Source: Pratylenchus scribneri (lineage: Eukaryota; Nematoda; Chromadorea; Rhabditida; Pratylenchidae). Taken from it: a stretch of 64,000 nt of DNA. Shown piece after piece: positions 25,706 through 37,400 of this stretch; the stretch's first letter is position 1; each line of letters starts with the position of its first letter. The translations under genes were made by a program, and so were the position numbers. Location of the stretch: positions 786,274 to 850,273 of the forward strand of contig JAQSEB010000027.1 of NCBI GenBank assembly GCA_030063045.1. The letters run 5' to 3'. The notes below the pieces were generated by a model that did not search any database, was not told the origin of the DNA, and was given only the letters and a program-made list of their open reading frames with translations.

Positions 25706-26184
25706 GAAGAAATGAAAAACGAAGTTGTTGGATAATAAAAGTATACCATATTCAATCCCAATATTTATTTTTGCATTAGATCTTATCCATCATTCAAAAT
25801 ATTTTTACAACACCCAATTCCATCCCATCTTCATATTATTTCTTCAATTTATTATTTGTTCACAAAACTAAATATTGTTCATCCCAACATTTTATTAAAT
25901 TCCTGCAACATTTCTGACCAAACACATTCTCGATTATTTGCTGCCAACTTTGGTAGCCATTTTCTTATTCTTTGGCTAGCGATTTTATATCCAACACAAA
26001 TATTATTTATTTTTTTGCTTCTCTTTCTATAAATAAAATCACTACGCATAAAAAATCAGTAATGTCTACTGCTAAAAAATTGTTGCAATTTATAAAATTC
26101 AATTTATTTATACCATTAGCGGTTTATACGTTTAATGTATAATTTTATAAGTTTGCTTCTTATCATTTTACAGCAATAGTTGCC
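25706..26184. promoter_or_regulatory. T4-T5 spacer, probable transposase promoter
   Basis: A 480-bp AT-rich spacer with one AGATCT (about 25778). It follows the T4 stop and precedes the transposase start, so it should contain the T4 3' end and the transposase promoter. No exon seen. Confidence 0.35.
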
Positions 26185-29164
26185 ATGACTAGAGAAACCA
26201 AAATCGGAAATAAATGGCGACAATCGTGTTTGATAAGGAAACGCCGAACAAAACACCAACTATTGGAAGACAGACGACGACAACAACGAAATCAACAATA
26301 TAAAGAAGCAGTCATTGGGCAACAAGATCTGTATGATGAAAATGAGGATGAAAATCAAGCAGAAGCAATTCAATATAACGAGGAAATTAATGCCGAAAAT
26401 AATGAGAACGAAAATTGCAGGTTTTAAAGGATTTTCTAGTTTATAAAACCGACTTCTAACTTTAATTATATTTTCCAGTCCGGATGAGCTTAATGCAAAT
26501 GTTGAAGACCTAGAAGAGCAAATAGCCCAATTGAACATGGCCACCGCATCACTGATGTCTAAAGAATTGTTCAATAGCAGCAAATTAACAAGAAATGAAA
26601 CACTCAATTTGCTGCAACTCTACAGACAAAAACACAGTCTAAGTGATGCGGCATTTGGGATGCTTCTCGATATGTTAAAGCATGCAATTTTACCAGAAGG
26701 GAACACGCTTCCAAGAACTCTGAGATCTTTCAACAAAGAAATGCAGAAATTGTCATCCAGGAAAGTAATTTATCGCGGTGAAAACTTTATCATTTATGAT
26801 GTTAGGCCACAAATAACAAAAATACTGGAAAGTTAGGCTAGAAAAAACAAATTGAAAAATTAATATCTTTTGTTACCAGGAAATTTTGCATCATTGGTGG
26901 AATTTCGTACCGAATTGCTGAAAAATCCAAACTATTACGATTATTGTGGAGAATTAATGCGAGAAAACATGCTTGAATACATCTCATTGGCATTAGCAAC
27001 CGACGGCGGTCCTTTGACCAAATCTGCAAAGATCTCTGTCTGGCCAATAATTGCGCAAATATTAGATCTCCCACCGAAACTGCAAAAATCAATTGCTAAT
27101 GTTGTACTGATTGGCATTTTGTAAGTCAACTAAAGTTTAAAAAAATTATATCTGTATTCATTTAAGTGTTGGCACAGAAAAACCGGATTGGCACATAATA
27201 TTCGAACATATTACTCCTCAATTCACCTTGTTAAAATCGGATGAAGGCGCCATTGAATTTGCAAATGTGCGACAAAAGGTTATGTGATTTATTAAATTAT
27301 ATAAATTTTAACACGGATTTTATTTAAAAATTAGGTGCGAATTATCGAATTTTTGGCGGATAATCAGGCCAGGGCACAATTATTGAAAATGCGAGAGCCG
27401 CCGGCTTACATGGCCTGCCCATATTGTCAAATTATCGTAAGTCTATTTAAATAATCATTATATTTTCCTAATATCTTAATATTAAGGGGGCGAGAGATGA
27501 ACAAAATAAGGTCGTCATCTATCCATATGATTATACAATCCGTAAAAGAACTGACTGGATTCCAAACCCAGGCCGAGGATTAATTGGCAATGGAATTGAA
27601 GGCGAATCAGCACTCAAGGACATCATAGATCTGCTGAAAAATGTGCAAACAGATCTCATGCACACAAGTTACGGTGGAAGTATTGAGCGGGCTTTAATTG
27701 GGATGGTTGAAAAGAAGTAAGTTTAAATAATTGTAAAAAATCCCACAAAAATTCAGCAAAAAATTTTTTGATGCAATGGTTGAACCAAAATTGATGTTTC
27801 ACAAGCCTGCAGAAATCAAACGAAAATTCGGAACAATGACCCGAACATTTGGAGACATAAGAAGATTAAAAACAAATGAATATCGGATTGTGAGTTCAAT
27901 TTTCAAATAAATTTTAAAATATAAATAAAGTATTTCAATTAGAACAGTTTAAATGTCAGAATATTTCTCAGAATTATTTTAATTCTATTTGCAGATTTGT
28001 CATTTTATTTTGCCAGTCATTTTGCCAAGTTTTGGAGATCTTCCTCGAGATGCAAATTGGGACCTGGCCGTGAATATGTTATTATTATGTTGCGGTTTGG
28101 CAGTTTTGGCTGGCAAAAATTTGACAAGAACGAAAATTGATTTTGCTCATAGATGTTTTTGTGAGTGGTTGAAAACAATGCCCAATCAGCAAGATCTCAC
28201 ATTCAAATCGCATATGCATCAACATTATGCAGAGGCTAGTTAAAATTCAAAGTTCTATTAATATTTGTAAATAAATATTTAAAGTTGACTCGTCGTTTTG
28301 GTGCTTCTACAAACCATACGTGTTTTTTCCGTAAAATTTTCTAATTAATTTTAATGTTTAACTTCTCTATATTTTTTTAGTCGAAAGTTGCGTTGGATTT
28401 GTCAATGCTCGAGTAACTTGCCCAAGAGTTGCTCTGAAACAAATTGAAGAACGATTACATACTATGGCATCATGTTCAGAAGAAGATTTTGCTGAATTTC
28501 AACAATATTTTTCAACAATCAAATGTTCAACATTGGCCAACAAATTCAAATTTCCCATTTCTGGCCTTCCAAATAAGCATCAAAATTATATCAGGTCTTT
28601 TTTTGTAAAATAAATTTTAAAATATAACACTGAGATCTCACTTTGCAAATGTTCATTGTGCCAAATGCATCAAATTGCAGTATTTTATTATCAAATCAAG
28701 AGTGCTAACAAATGGACACAAAATCAACGATTCAATAATTTATGTTGGTAAAGAAGTAAGAAAATTTATAGAAATAATATTTATTAATAATCTGGTAATT
28801 TTAGTTGCGGCCTGCCATCGCTGAATTATTCTTCCAATTGGATGGTTCTTCTGAAATCCAAGTGCTGATTCGTTATATGGATATTGCAATGCCATTTTCA
28901 AGATCTTTGGCATGGGTTGATGAACGGCATTCTAGGATGTTATTGACTGACTCCAAGGCTTTCCCAAATTGTCATCTGGTGAATAAAAAATTCAGTCAGG
29001 TTATTATTTTTAAATGTTTAATTAAAAAAATTAGATTATTTTATTTTAAGATCTATCACATCAAGGCTGACGAAATTGCTTTCAAAGGCTTGGCAGTGGA
29101 TTACAATGATGGAAAGAATGACAAAAGGATTATTTTTCCGATGAATGTTTTCGATCATGATTAA
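26185..29164 (+). CDS. transposon gene T5: Tnp2/CACTA-type transposase
   Basis: Thirteen exons (26185-26420, 26479-26831, 26880-27120, 27167-27278, 27335-27436, 27487-27716, 27757-27889, 27995-28234, 28285-28330, 28381-28594, 28635-28755, 28805-28999, 29051-29164) give about 765 residues. A basic N terminus and acidic linker precede a Tnp2-like core. The core shows LPRTLRSF, LALATDGGPLTKS followed by VWPIIAQILDLPPK (catalytic Asp region), GTEKPDW, FLADNQARAQLL and MACPYCQ. A DUF4218-like part follows, with HFILPVILPSFG and a FF-LESCVGF type stretch. Intron 8 seems to use a GC donor (GCAGAG|GCTAGT). The frame is open from start to stop, so this copy could still be active. The enzyme would cut at the CCCGGAC ends. 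Confidence 0.85.
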
Positions 29165-30092
29165 GGTAAATTTTGTACCTTCTCGTCAAAATAATAAAAA
29201 AATAAAATGAAATTTTTACAAAAAATAGTGATATAGAAAACCCAAAACAAATTTCGTATTTAAAAACAAATAATTTTGCATGAAACAAAACAGCTAAGAA
29301 ATGAGAAGGTACAAAATACCTTCCAAAATACATATTATTTTTACCACTTACTATATAATTCATTAAATCACAAGTTACGAAATGAATAAAATTTTCAAGA
29401 TCTATATTTTGGCTAATTTTAAAAATCAGTAAGGCCACGAGTAAAAAAACAACTTATGAGAATAGGTCTCATTTTAAGGATATATTTTTTGCCCTCATTT
29501 CCCTATAAGTAAGAAAAGTACTTAAAAAACAAATTCTGAAAATAAATCTTTTCTTCAAGATATATTTTTTGTCCTGATTTTCCTATGGCTAAGAAAACGA
29601 GACAAAAAATGAATTTTGAAAATAATTCTCATTCTCAAAATATATTTTTTACCTCATTTTTTTATGGCTAAGAAAATGAGACAAAAAATATATTTTGAAA
29701 ATAAGTCTCATTCCCAAAATATATTTTTTAGCTCATTTTTTTATGGATAAGAAAATGAGAGAAAAAATATATTTTGAAAATAAGTCTCATTCCCAAAATA
29801 TATTTTTTAGCTCATTTTTTTATGGATAAGAAAATGAGACAAAAGATAAATTTTGAAAATTAGCGTTATTTTCAGGATTCATTTTTTAAACTCATATCCT
29901 AGCAATTTCCACAAAATGAGGGAAAAAATAAGTGAGCAAATGAGTGAAAAATTTTCACGATATTTTCAATATTAGGTCAAATTTTTATAATATCTCCAAA
30001 ATTGGCATTCGTCGAAATGGCATCATAACTAAAAAATGAGGACTCATTTTCAAAATATTCCCAGAATGAGAACCTTATTTTGTTAGTCCGGG
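29165..30092. repeat. right subterminal region with about 80-bp tandem repeats
   Basis: From about 29455 to 29890, five copies of a 70-90 bp unit recur, each with TATATTTTTT followed by a CTCATTTT...AAGAAAATGAGACAAAAAAT palindromic stretch (copies at about 29481, 29571, 29641, 29720, 29800). The AAAATGAG word is shared with the left end. From 29890 to 30092 the sequence is unique apart from the terminal GTCCGGG. No coding exon seen. Confidence 0.65.
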
Positions 30093-32475
30093 CAGCCGTC
30101 TTAAAAAATATTATTAATGTTGGTTTAAAAAATTTATATTTTTAAGAGAGAAGAAATTATTTATGGAGATAAATTACTGATGGGTCAATTTTTCGGCACA
30201 AATCTTTCCATATTGCATGTATTTTCATGGCCCAATTTCTCATTGTTTCATCTGGGATTTCTTCCAATTTTGTTGGATTTCCATTTCTTATATCGTCGCA
30301 ACTTCAAAGTTAATAAAATTTTATTAAATTTTAAATATTAAAATAAGAACTTTTTCAACGCCACAGATGTATCATTAGGAAAATTGAAATTTGCTAAATA
30401 GAATTCTTTCACTTTTTTTGGATCCATATCCTTGATTTTCACATTCTTGAATTCATTTTCGAAATCTTTCAACACTTCTTCCGCATTCCTTTTTAATGGA
30501 CTATCCACAAAAAATTTGGAATCGTTTTTAAAAAGATCTTTATCATAAAAAAGATGGTAATTCATGGCCTTAAAAAGAACAATTTTAAAATCACTTTTTA
30601 AATATATTTTGACCTGTAAAATTCGTCCACTGCAATAAATTTTACTGTCACAAACATCAACAAATTCTTCTGGACCGACATTTTCCCAATCTGGAAATAA
30701 GCATTTTAAAATGTCACTTTTATTTTTTTTATCATCATTTTTACCTGAAAAATCACTCCTGGGATAATATTCAGCAGGCTTTTCAGTTGAGCCGTCACTG
30801 TCATTAACAGGCTTGTCAGTTGAGCTAGTAATTTTGCAATCCTTAATTTCACCAGCAGCCTCCTTGAAAAATTGATAATTATTTCAATTTTAAAAAATTG
30901 AAAATTTATATCCAAATTATATAAATTCCTAACCCACATTTTTGACAAAAATTGAAATATTTTTTATTAGGTTTTCGAGGTCAAGGACAAACAGCCCTTT
31001 TAAAAGTTATAATAAGCAAGCTGATTAAAAATATACTTAATAATGTTTTTCAATTCTATCGAAAACAAATGGTTCAAAAATCGGTTAAAAAATTATTTTT
31101 TCAATACAAAACAATCAAGAATTCTGTAAATTAATAATTTAAGAAAATTCAAAATGTTAAAATGATCTTTTTCCAATCCATTATTATTCATTCAATACCA
31201 TTTTTGAAACATTTGAATCCTTAATTTCCCTATACCGTATTTATTCTATTAGTACCCCCGTCTCTATTTGTACCTCCCCCTTCCTCCCAAAAAAATTTTT
31301 TTGTCAAAAATAACCAATTAGTAGAAATAACCAATTAGTAGGTAAAATTAAGCCGAAATAAGCATTTTTTTGTCTCAAAAATTTCAGAAAAATTCCCACC
31401 TCAGAGGGTCTCTGAAAATTAATACCCCCGGGGGTACTAATAGAATAAATACGGTATCCTTATTTCATCTTCTTTTTATCATCATCACCAATCACCATCC
31501 TCGTTTCCTCATCCTTTCCCAGGTAGGGAGAAAACTCCATTAATACCGTTTTCATTGCCAAATCCTTGAGGAAATAGCCGTTGCCCAGTTGGCTGACAAA
31601 ATCCGAAATGTTCATTCCTTTTGGCAAATCAACTGTGCAGACCGCTTTCCCTTTATCAGCAACATTATTGGCATTGATCGTTTTGAAGCGGCTTGTCGGC
31701 TTGCATTTGCTCACAATATTCGGTTCAGTCAGGACATCATGGCAAATTGTGCTTTAAAGAAAAATTCAAATATTTTATTTTAAATTAATGATACAATAGA
31801 TTTGGAACATCAGAGTCGTACTTTTACGCCCCCATATATATTGTTTTACCCACTTTTGTGAAGAATGTCTTCTGATTTGAAAATTTTTAGTTTCATTCTT
31901 ATCCGAAAGTTTTATTTTTGCGTTTTATGTGAAACCAATAGCAGATTCCTAAAAACGCGTAGATTGAGCTATAATATGGCCAAGGAAAAAATTTGTAAAA
32001 TTTTCAACCCATAGGGGGACCTTTCATTTTTATGGGTAAATGATTTATTTTTAATTGACCATAACTTGGTCAAAAGCCCCTGCTGCGCGGAAATTTTTAC
32101 TTTATCCGAACACAGCTCGCCAAGACGCGACGAAAGATATATATGTATGATTTAGAGATCTGTAGAGTATGATCATATTTTAATGAATAGTGCTTTTTAA
32201 AATCCATATTTTCAAAAAAATATCCCAATTATTGAATCACCCCAATTTCTATACCGATCATCGTTGCACATGAGGGTCCATTTTTGCAGCGAACATTTGT
32301 CCTTGCAATTTGCTTCATCAGTGCACCAAGGACAGCAACTGAAAAATAAATAATTTTTTTTTTATAAACAAAAATACCTCTTGGTGCCATCAATGGTTGA
32401 AATGAACAGAGAGAAGACAACGAAGACAAACAGAATTGGACCACCAAAAAAATTGGCCCAATTTTGAATGCGCAT
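30093..32475 (-). CDS. trehalase copy 1, N-terminal part (gene split by transposon)
   Basis: Seven exons (32475-32378, 32338-32255, 31751-31547, 30862-30745, 30690-30614, 30568-30351, about 30301-30179) plus the first seven coding bases of exon 8 (30099-30093) before the transposon. The start gives a hydrophobic leader (GGPILFVFVVFSLF, a signal peptide or anchor). A cysteine-rich module follows (CCPWCTDEANCKDKC) and then a KCKPTSRF segment, neither part of the standard trehalase fold. The trehalase N-terminal domain then appears: EELVDVCDSKIYCSGRIL, MNYHLFYDKDLF and FFVDSPLK. All phases agree with copy 2. Intron 3 contains a TA-flanked MITE. The use of a donor at 31546 (ACG|GTATTA) is inferred from copy 2; otherwise the exon runs to a stop near 31460. 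Confidence 0.85.
31232..31457. repeat. TA-flanked MITE with near-perfect 29-bp inverted repeats
   Basis: Starts ATACCGTATTTATTCTATTA and ends with its inverse complement, the match running for about 29 bp into GTACCCCCG. The outermost TA at each end can be read as a TA target duplication, as in Tc1/mariner-type MITEs. It has no coding capacity. A decayed relative lies at 3305-3505. Confidence 0.75.
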
Positions 32476-32949
32476 TTTCCACGGACAATACTATAAAAAA
32501 AAATAAAAAAGATTTTTTATTAATAAAAAAAATGACCCGTCGGCAATTGGGAAACAAAACAACGATGAAGATTGAATTTGAATTCAATTTATTAATAAAT
32601 TGAAATACTAAAAAAATAAATAAATAAATTTTTATAAGGATTGAACAATAAATGTAGAGAAAAATTGACTAATAAATTTAGTAATTTTTATATTCCATTT
32701 GATTTTAAAATGAATTGGGCAGTCCAGAAAGAATTCATCATCCGTGTTCATTTTTTCCCAATTTAAAATTTCGTGTTCCAATTTTATTGGCTGGACGAAT
32801 GATTCATTAAGATATGAGAAAAAAGAATGCAATTAATTACAAATTACATCATAAATTAAATAAAATTTAATATAAATTGATTATATAATTTTTTAAATAA
32901 ATTGAAAAAAAAGAAAATTATCTTAATATAAGAAAGATGCTTAAACTTA
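32476..32949. promoter_or_regulatory. 5' flank of trehalase copy 1
   Basis: This spacer upstream of the start matches 40731-41225 upstream of copy 2, including GTGTTCCAATTTTATTGG, AATTAATTACAAATTACATC and TTATATAAATTGATT-like phrases. Conservation between copies suggests the promoter was duplicated with the gene. It ends at the satellite array. Confidence 0.5.
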
Positions 32950-34018
32950 ATTTATGCGAACATTTTCCGGTCCAGAAAGAAATAAAACTTGGCGAACATT
33001 TCCGGAAAGAATTAAAATTTGGCGAACATTTCCGGAAAGAATTAAAATTTGGCGAACATTTTCCGGGAAGAATTAAAATTTGGCGAACATTTCCGGAAAG
33101 AATTAAAATTTGGCGAACATTTCCGGAAAGAATTAAAATTTGGCGAACATTTCTGGAAAGAATTAAAATTTGGCGAACATTTCCGGAAAGAATTAAAATT
33201 TGGCGAACATTTCCGGAAAGAATTAAAATTTGGCGAACATTTCCGGAAAGAATTAAAATTTGGCGAACATTTCCGGAAAGAATTAAAATTTGGCGAACAT
33301 TTCCGGAAAGAATTAAAATTTGGCGAACATTTCCGGAAAGAATTAAAATTTGGCGAACATTTCCGGAAAGAATTAAAATTTGGCGAACATTTCCGGAAAG
33401 AATTAAAATTTGGCGAACATTTCCGGAAAGAATTAAAATTTGGCGAACATTTCCGGAAAGAATTAAAATTTGGCGAACATTTCCGGAAAGAATTAAAATT
33501 TGGCGAACATTTCCGGAAAGAATTAAAATTTGGCGAACATTTCCGGAAAGAATTAAAATTTGGCGAACATTTCCGGAAAGAATTAAAACTTGGCGAACAT
33601 TTCTTGAAAGAATTAAAATTTGGCGAACATTTCCGGAAAGAATTAAAATTTGGCGAACATTTCCGGAAAGAATTAAAATTTGGCGAACATTTCTTGAAAG
33701 AATTAAATTTTGGCGAACATTTCCGGAAAGAATTAAAATTTGGCGAACATTTCCGGAAAGAATTAAAACTTGGCGAACATTTCTTGAAAGAATTAAAATT
33801 TGGCGAACATTTCCGGAAAGAATTAAAATTTGGCGAACATTTCCGGAAAGAATTAAAACTTGGCGAACATTTCTTGAAAGAATTAAAATTTGGCGAACAT
33901 TTCCGGAAAGAATTAAAATTTGGCGAACATTTCCGGAAAGAATTAAAACTTGGCGAACATTTCTTGAAAGAATTAAAATTTGGCGAACATTTCCGGAAAG
34001 AATTAAAATTTTGGCGAC
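32950..34018. repeat. 30-bp satellite, about 35 units
   Basis: Tandem repeat of GGAAAGAATTAAAATTTGGC + GAACATTTCC (30 bp), highly uniform in the middle. Variant units (AACTTGG...TTCTTG) recur every 90 bp from about 33770 to 33960, giving a three-unit higher-order repeat. Because 30 is divisible by three, the array is open for over 300 codons in two frames. That is a by-product of the repeat, not evidence of a gene. Confidence 0.95.
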
Positions 34019-34430
34019 TAATTTTTTAATCTAGCTCCAAAAAATGTGTTCGTAAATTGCATATTTAGCCAAATCCTAACCTAGAAAATTGCTTCCTTTT
34101 TTAGCTAAAAACAACATGTAATGTCCGAACCGTCCAAAACTGAAGCTAAGTGTGGGTCAAAACCAACTATTTTTTTCTTTTTCACCCTACTGAAGGTCAA
34201 TTTTAGATTAAAATTTTACCTTGTGTGGATATGGATATATCTCCCTTAAAAGTCATTTTTAACGAAATTTTCCCTAAAGGGCAATTTGAAGTAGCTAAAA
34301 TTTTCTCTTAAAAAATAAAGTTTAAGAAACATTATAATGCTATTTATTAGCAAATGTAAAAAATATTTAAGCACAAGATTAAATTCATTATTCTTTTCCT
34401 TCTTCCATCATTTTCCGCCATCTTTCTTTT
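34019..34430. other. 3' flank of trehalase copy 2
   Basis: Matches the 3' flank of copy 1 (about 9815-10400) with small indels. It marks the junction where unit 2 starts directly after the satellite of unit 1. No gene seen. Confidence 0.6.
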
Positions 34431-37400
34431 TCAACCCATTGTTTTCAAATGCTTGTGGAATGACCAACTCTTCTTTAATTTCTTCTCGCATTCTGGCAAT
34501 GTTTCTTTGGTCCATTGAATTTCATATTTCGTCAATAAATCCAAAATGGCACCATTTGTCCAACCAAATCCGGTCTAAAATTTTGTAAAAATATTTATAT
34601 AGATATTTCGAAAAAAAATTATTTATTTAAAAATTATATAAAAAAATAATTTTATTAAGAAACCATAATTATCTATTTATTTATTTACCTGGACTTTATA
34701 TTCGCCTCCACTTCCTGGATCCCCTGTAATGGTCAATTTTTCAAACATTGGATTGATACAATGCTTTTTGTAAGCCTTATAATTGGCGATAACATATTTT
34801 GTAGCAATTTCCTTGGCCTTCTCTTCCATTCTAAAATCAAATATTCATTTGGATTTTAAATTTTTAATCTTCAAACTTTTTGTTCCCTGATTCGCGAAAA
34901 CCTTCGATCATCATATGAACCATAGGCTGAATTTAAATTAAGAAAATTGTCTCAAAAAAATGTAAAATCTACCGGCCAAATATTTGGCATGTCCCATTGT
35001 TGCCCACTGTTTTTCAGGCTGAATTATATTAAAAATATAAAAATATATGCAATAAAGTCCATATAAATTATAAAATACTTTTTAAGGCAATTTAAAAAAA
35101 AACTAAAAATTTTCCAAAATAACTTTTCGATAGAATCATTAATTTTATTTTTCCTAAAATTTAGTAATCTTTAGAAAAGGGAGGATTAATAATTAATATT
35201 ATTTAATTTATAGGCCTTCATTCTCAATTCCCAAGTCTTATCTTAACTCAATAAATTTTTTAATAGCATAAGTTCCGCAGTAGAATATTTCTTAAAATTA
35301 CGAAGAATAATTTGAGAATTCTTGAATTTATCACTCTAGAAATCCTACACTAATTGGTGGTAATATTTGGTCTAATTTTTGCAATATACTTCAGAATTAT
35401 TAATTATTTTTTGTACCTTGTTGGAATTCCATGATAATATGTTTCGTTAGATGTTGTAGAGATATGTTCAAGCAATTTTGTTTGGTCGAATATTCCATAG
35501 TTTTCAAATGTTTTATAGACACGTTCAAGCAATCCATTATCAGAAGTGTCATAGCATTTTGTAAACAATGGTACGCCCATGGATGCATAGAAGCGTTCAT
35601 TATTTTCATTGTTTTGGATGTTGTAATCGTACCTAATTTTTAAAAATTAAAATTTCTTTATTTTAAAATTATTTTTATTTTCGAATGATTTATTTTATTA
35701 TTTTTTTTTTATAAATTTTTTTCATATTTTATATCAAATTTTATTTAAAAAATTTTGAAAAGAAAGAAAAATATTGATTGTATTAAAATTGACAAAATAG
35801 TATATTAATAAAAAATAATATTTTTTAAATTAACCAACCATCCAGTTCTTTCGTCATTGTCAAGTAAGAAAACATCCTTGAAGTTGGCAATCATCTCTTT
35901 ATATTTACCTTCATAGTAAAGAGTATCAGGATCATCCTTTCCTTCTAAAAATTGTCATATTTGATTTACTAAAAATTTATTAAATATAAACGAACTTAAG
36001 TCCTTATAAATTTCATGAAGAATTCGATAATTTCCGCAAATGAATGCATTTAAATCAACTGGCACGATCTGCGTTGTAATTATTTCACTCAGCTTAAACA
36101 CATCTGGATTTTTCACCCAACGAGCTGCAATGAAATAAGGAGGCAATTATAATGGATCAAATTATGAGTGATCTTGTTGATGATTGAAATCAACAATCTA
36201 ATGCTATTTCATGATTGAATTTAATCGAGAATTGTCAAGTTTCAAAAAATATTTTTTCCAATAAAATTATTGAAACATTTTTATTGAATTATTAAAGCCA
36301 TATCTATTAAAAAAAAAAATTATTTAAATTCATCTTTTTCCCCGATTGATCCAACTAGAACATCATTAAGCAGGGAATTTTTTTGGACTTTTTTTTTGCT
36401 GAACGGGGAAAAATTTAAACCAAAATGACCTTTATTACCAGAAAAATTATTACACAGAAAAATTATTAAAATTTGCAACAAAATTTTTTTGTAATTTTAA
36501 ATATTTATCACTAACAGCTAAAATCCCATCCAGATTCGGCCGCGGATGCCAAATTTTGGAAAAGATCGCCAGCCTCTTTCGCATTCAATTCATTATTTTT
36601 TGATTCTTTCAATGCCATTGCAGTCAAAACATCTGCACAAAATGATTCTGGACGGGGCACTCGACTTTTGGTTTTATATTGGAACATTTCATATACTTTT
36701 TCATTTTTCTTGGCTGCCACTCTTCGATTTGTTTCCCAAAAATTTAATTCCTTAAAAGGGAAAATTGATTAAAATATCATTGTCAAAGTTTTTCCCTAAA
36801 ATATATAACAAGGAATTTTAAAAATGCTATCACTATTCTAAATAATATAATTGTAATTTTTAATATATAAAAGTTATTCATTAATTATAATTATTTATAA
36901 TTTAAATGTTGGGCTTATATGCGAATGAATATCAATTTTTGTGTATTATTTACTGTTCTTTGGGTACATAAATAATTTTTTAAAAAATGTGAGCTTTTTT
37001 CAAGATATTTTAGTCATTAAACTATCATTTTTTAAATAATTGAAATATTATTAATTTGAAGGAATATTTTCTTAACTAGTTTTTTCGGAAAAATTTTTTC
37101 CTTTATTTCAATTTTTATATCTGCTGTAACATGATCCCATTTCCTAACCGCAATGACAGGAATTAAATATTATCTTACATATTTATTATTGGAATTAAAT
37201 TAACCAATAGATTAATTTAAGAAAACGATTACTTTTTCAAGTGAATGAATAATATTATTCATAAATTGAGTGGCATTGTTGACATCAGTTACATTGTTAG
37301 CTAGAGTGGCATTGTTCTCATTTCCATTTTGTCCATGTGGCGATGTTTTCAATTTATTGTAATATTCATATGCCATTTGGATTAGCAATGGCGGCTGACT

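Larger units (their letters stand above)
14427..30092. mobile_element. 15.7-kb five-gene CACTA/Tnp2-type DNA transposon
   Basis: Terminal inverted repeats CCCGGAC/GTCCGGG are flanked by a 2-bp CA duplication (14425-14426 and 30093-30094). Removing the insert and one CA gives GTGGAACCAGCCGTCT, which aligns without gap to GTGGTATTAGCCGTCT in trehalase copy 2, so both borders are exact. Inside are five genes (15411-17327 -, 17689-18838 -, 19490-23256 +, 23663-25705 +, 26185-29164 +), the last a Tnp2-type transposase. GAAAATGAG-rich subterminal repeats occupy both ends. AGATCT recurs about 40 times from 15300 to 29400. A short duplication and a Tnp2 transposase place it near CACTA/EnSpm or the related Mirage group. 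The 7-bp terminal repeat is short for that group. Confidence 0.88.

Noticed and set aside
14427..30092. Reading the BTB and coiled-coil genes as ordinary host genes between two transposons
   Set aside because: The outer ends, the single CA duplication and the gap-free empty site show one insertion event spanning all five genes.
32950..34018. CRISPR-like array
   Set aside because: Units are contiguous without spacers and the genome is eukaryotic; these are satellites.
32937..34034. Long open frames (365 and 326 codons) with repeats such as RIKIWRTFPE
   Set aside because: They follow from a 30-bp satellite whose unit lacks stops; all frames repeat the same ten residues and there is no start context or splice structure.
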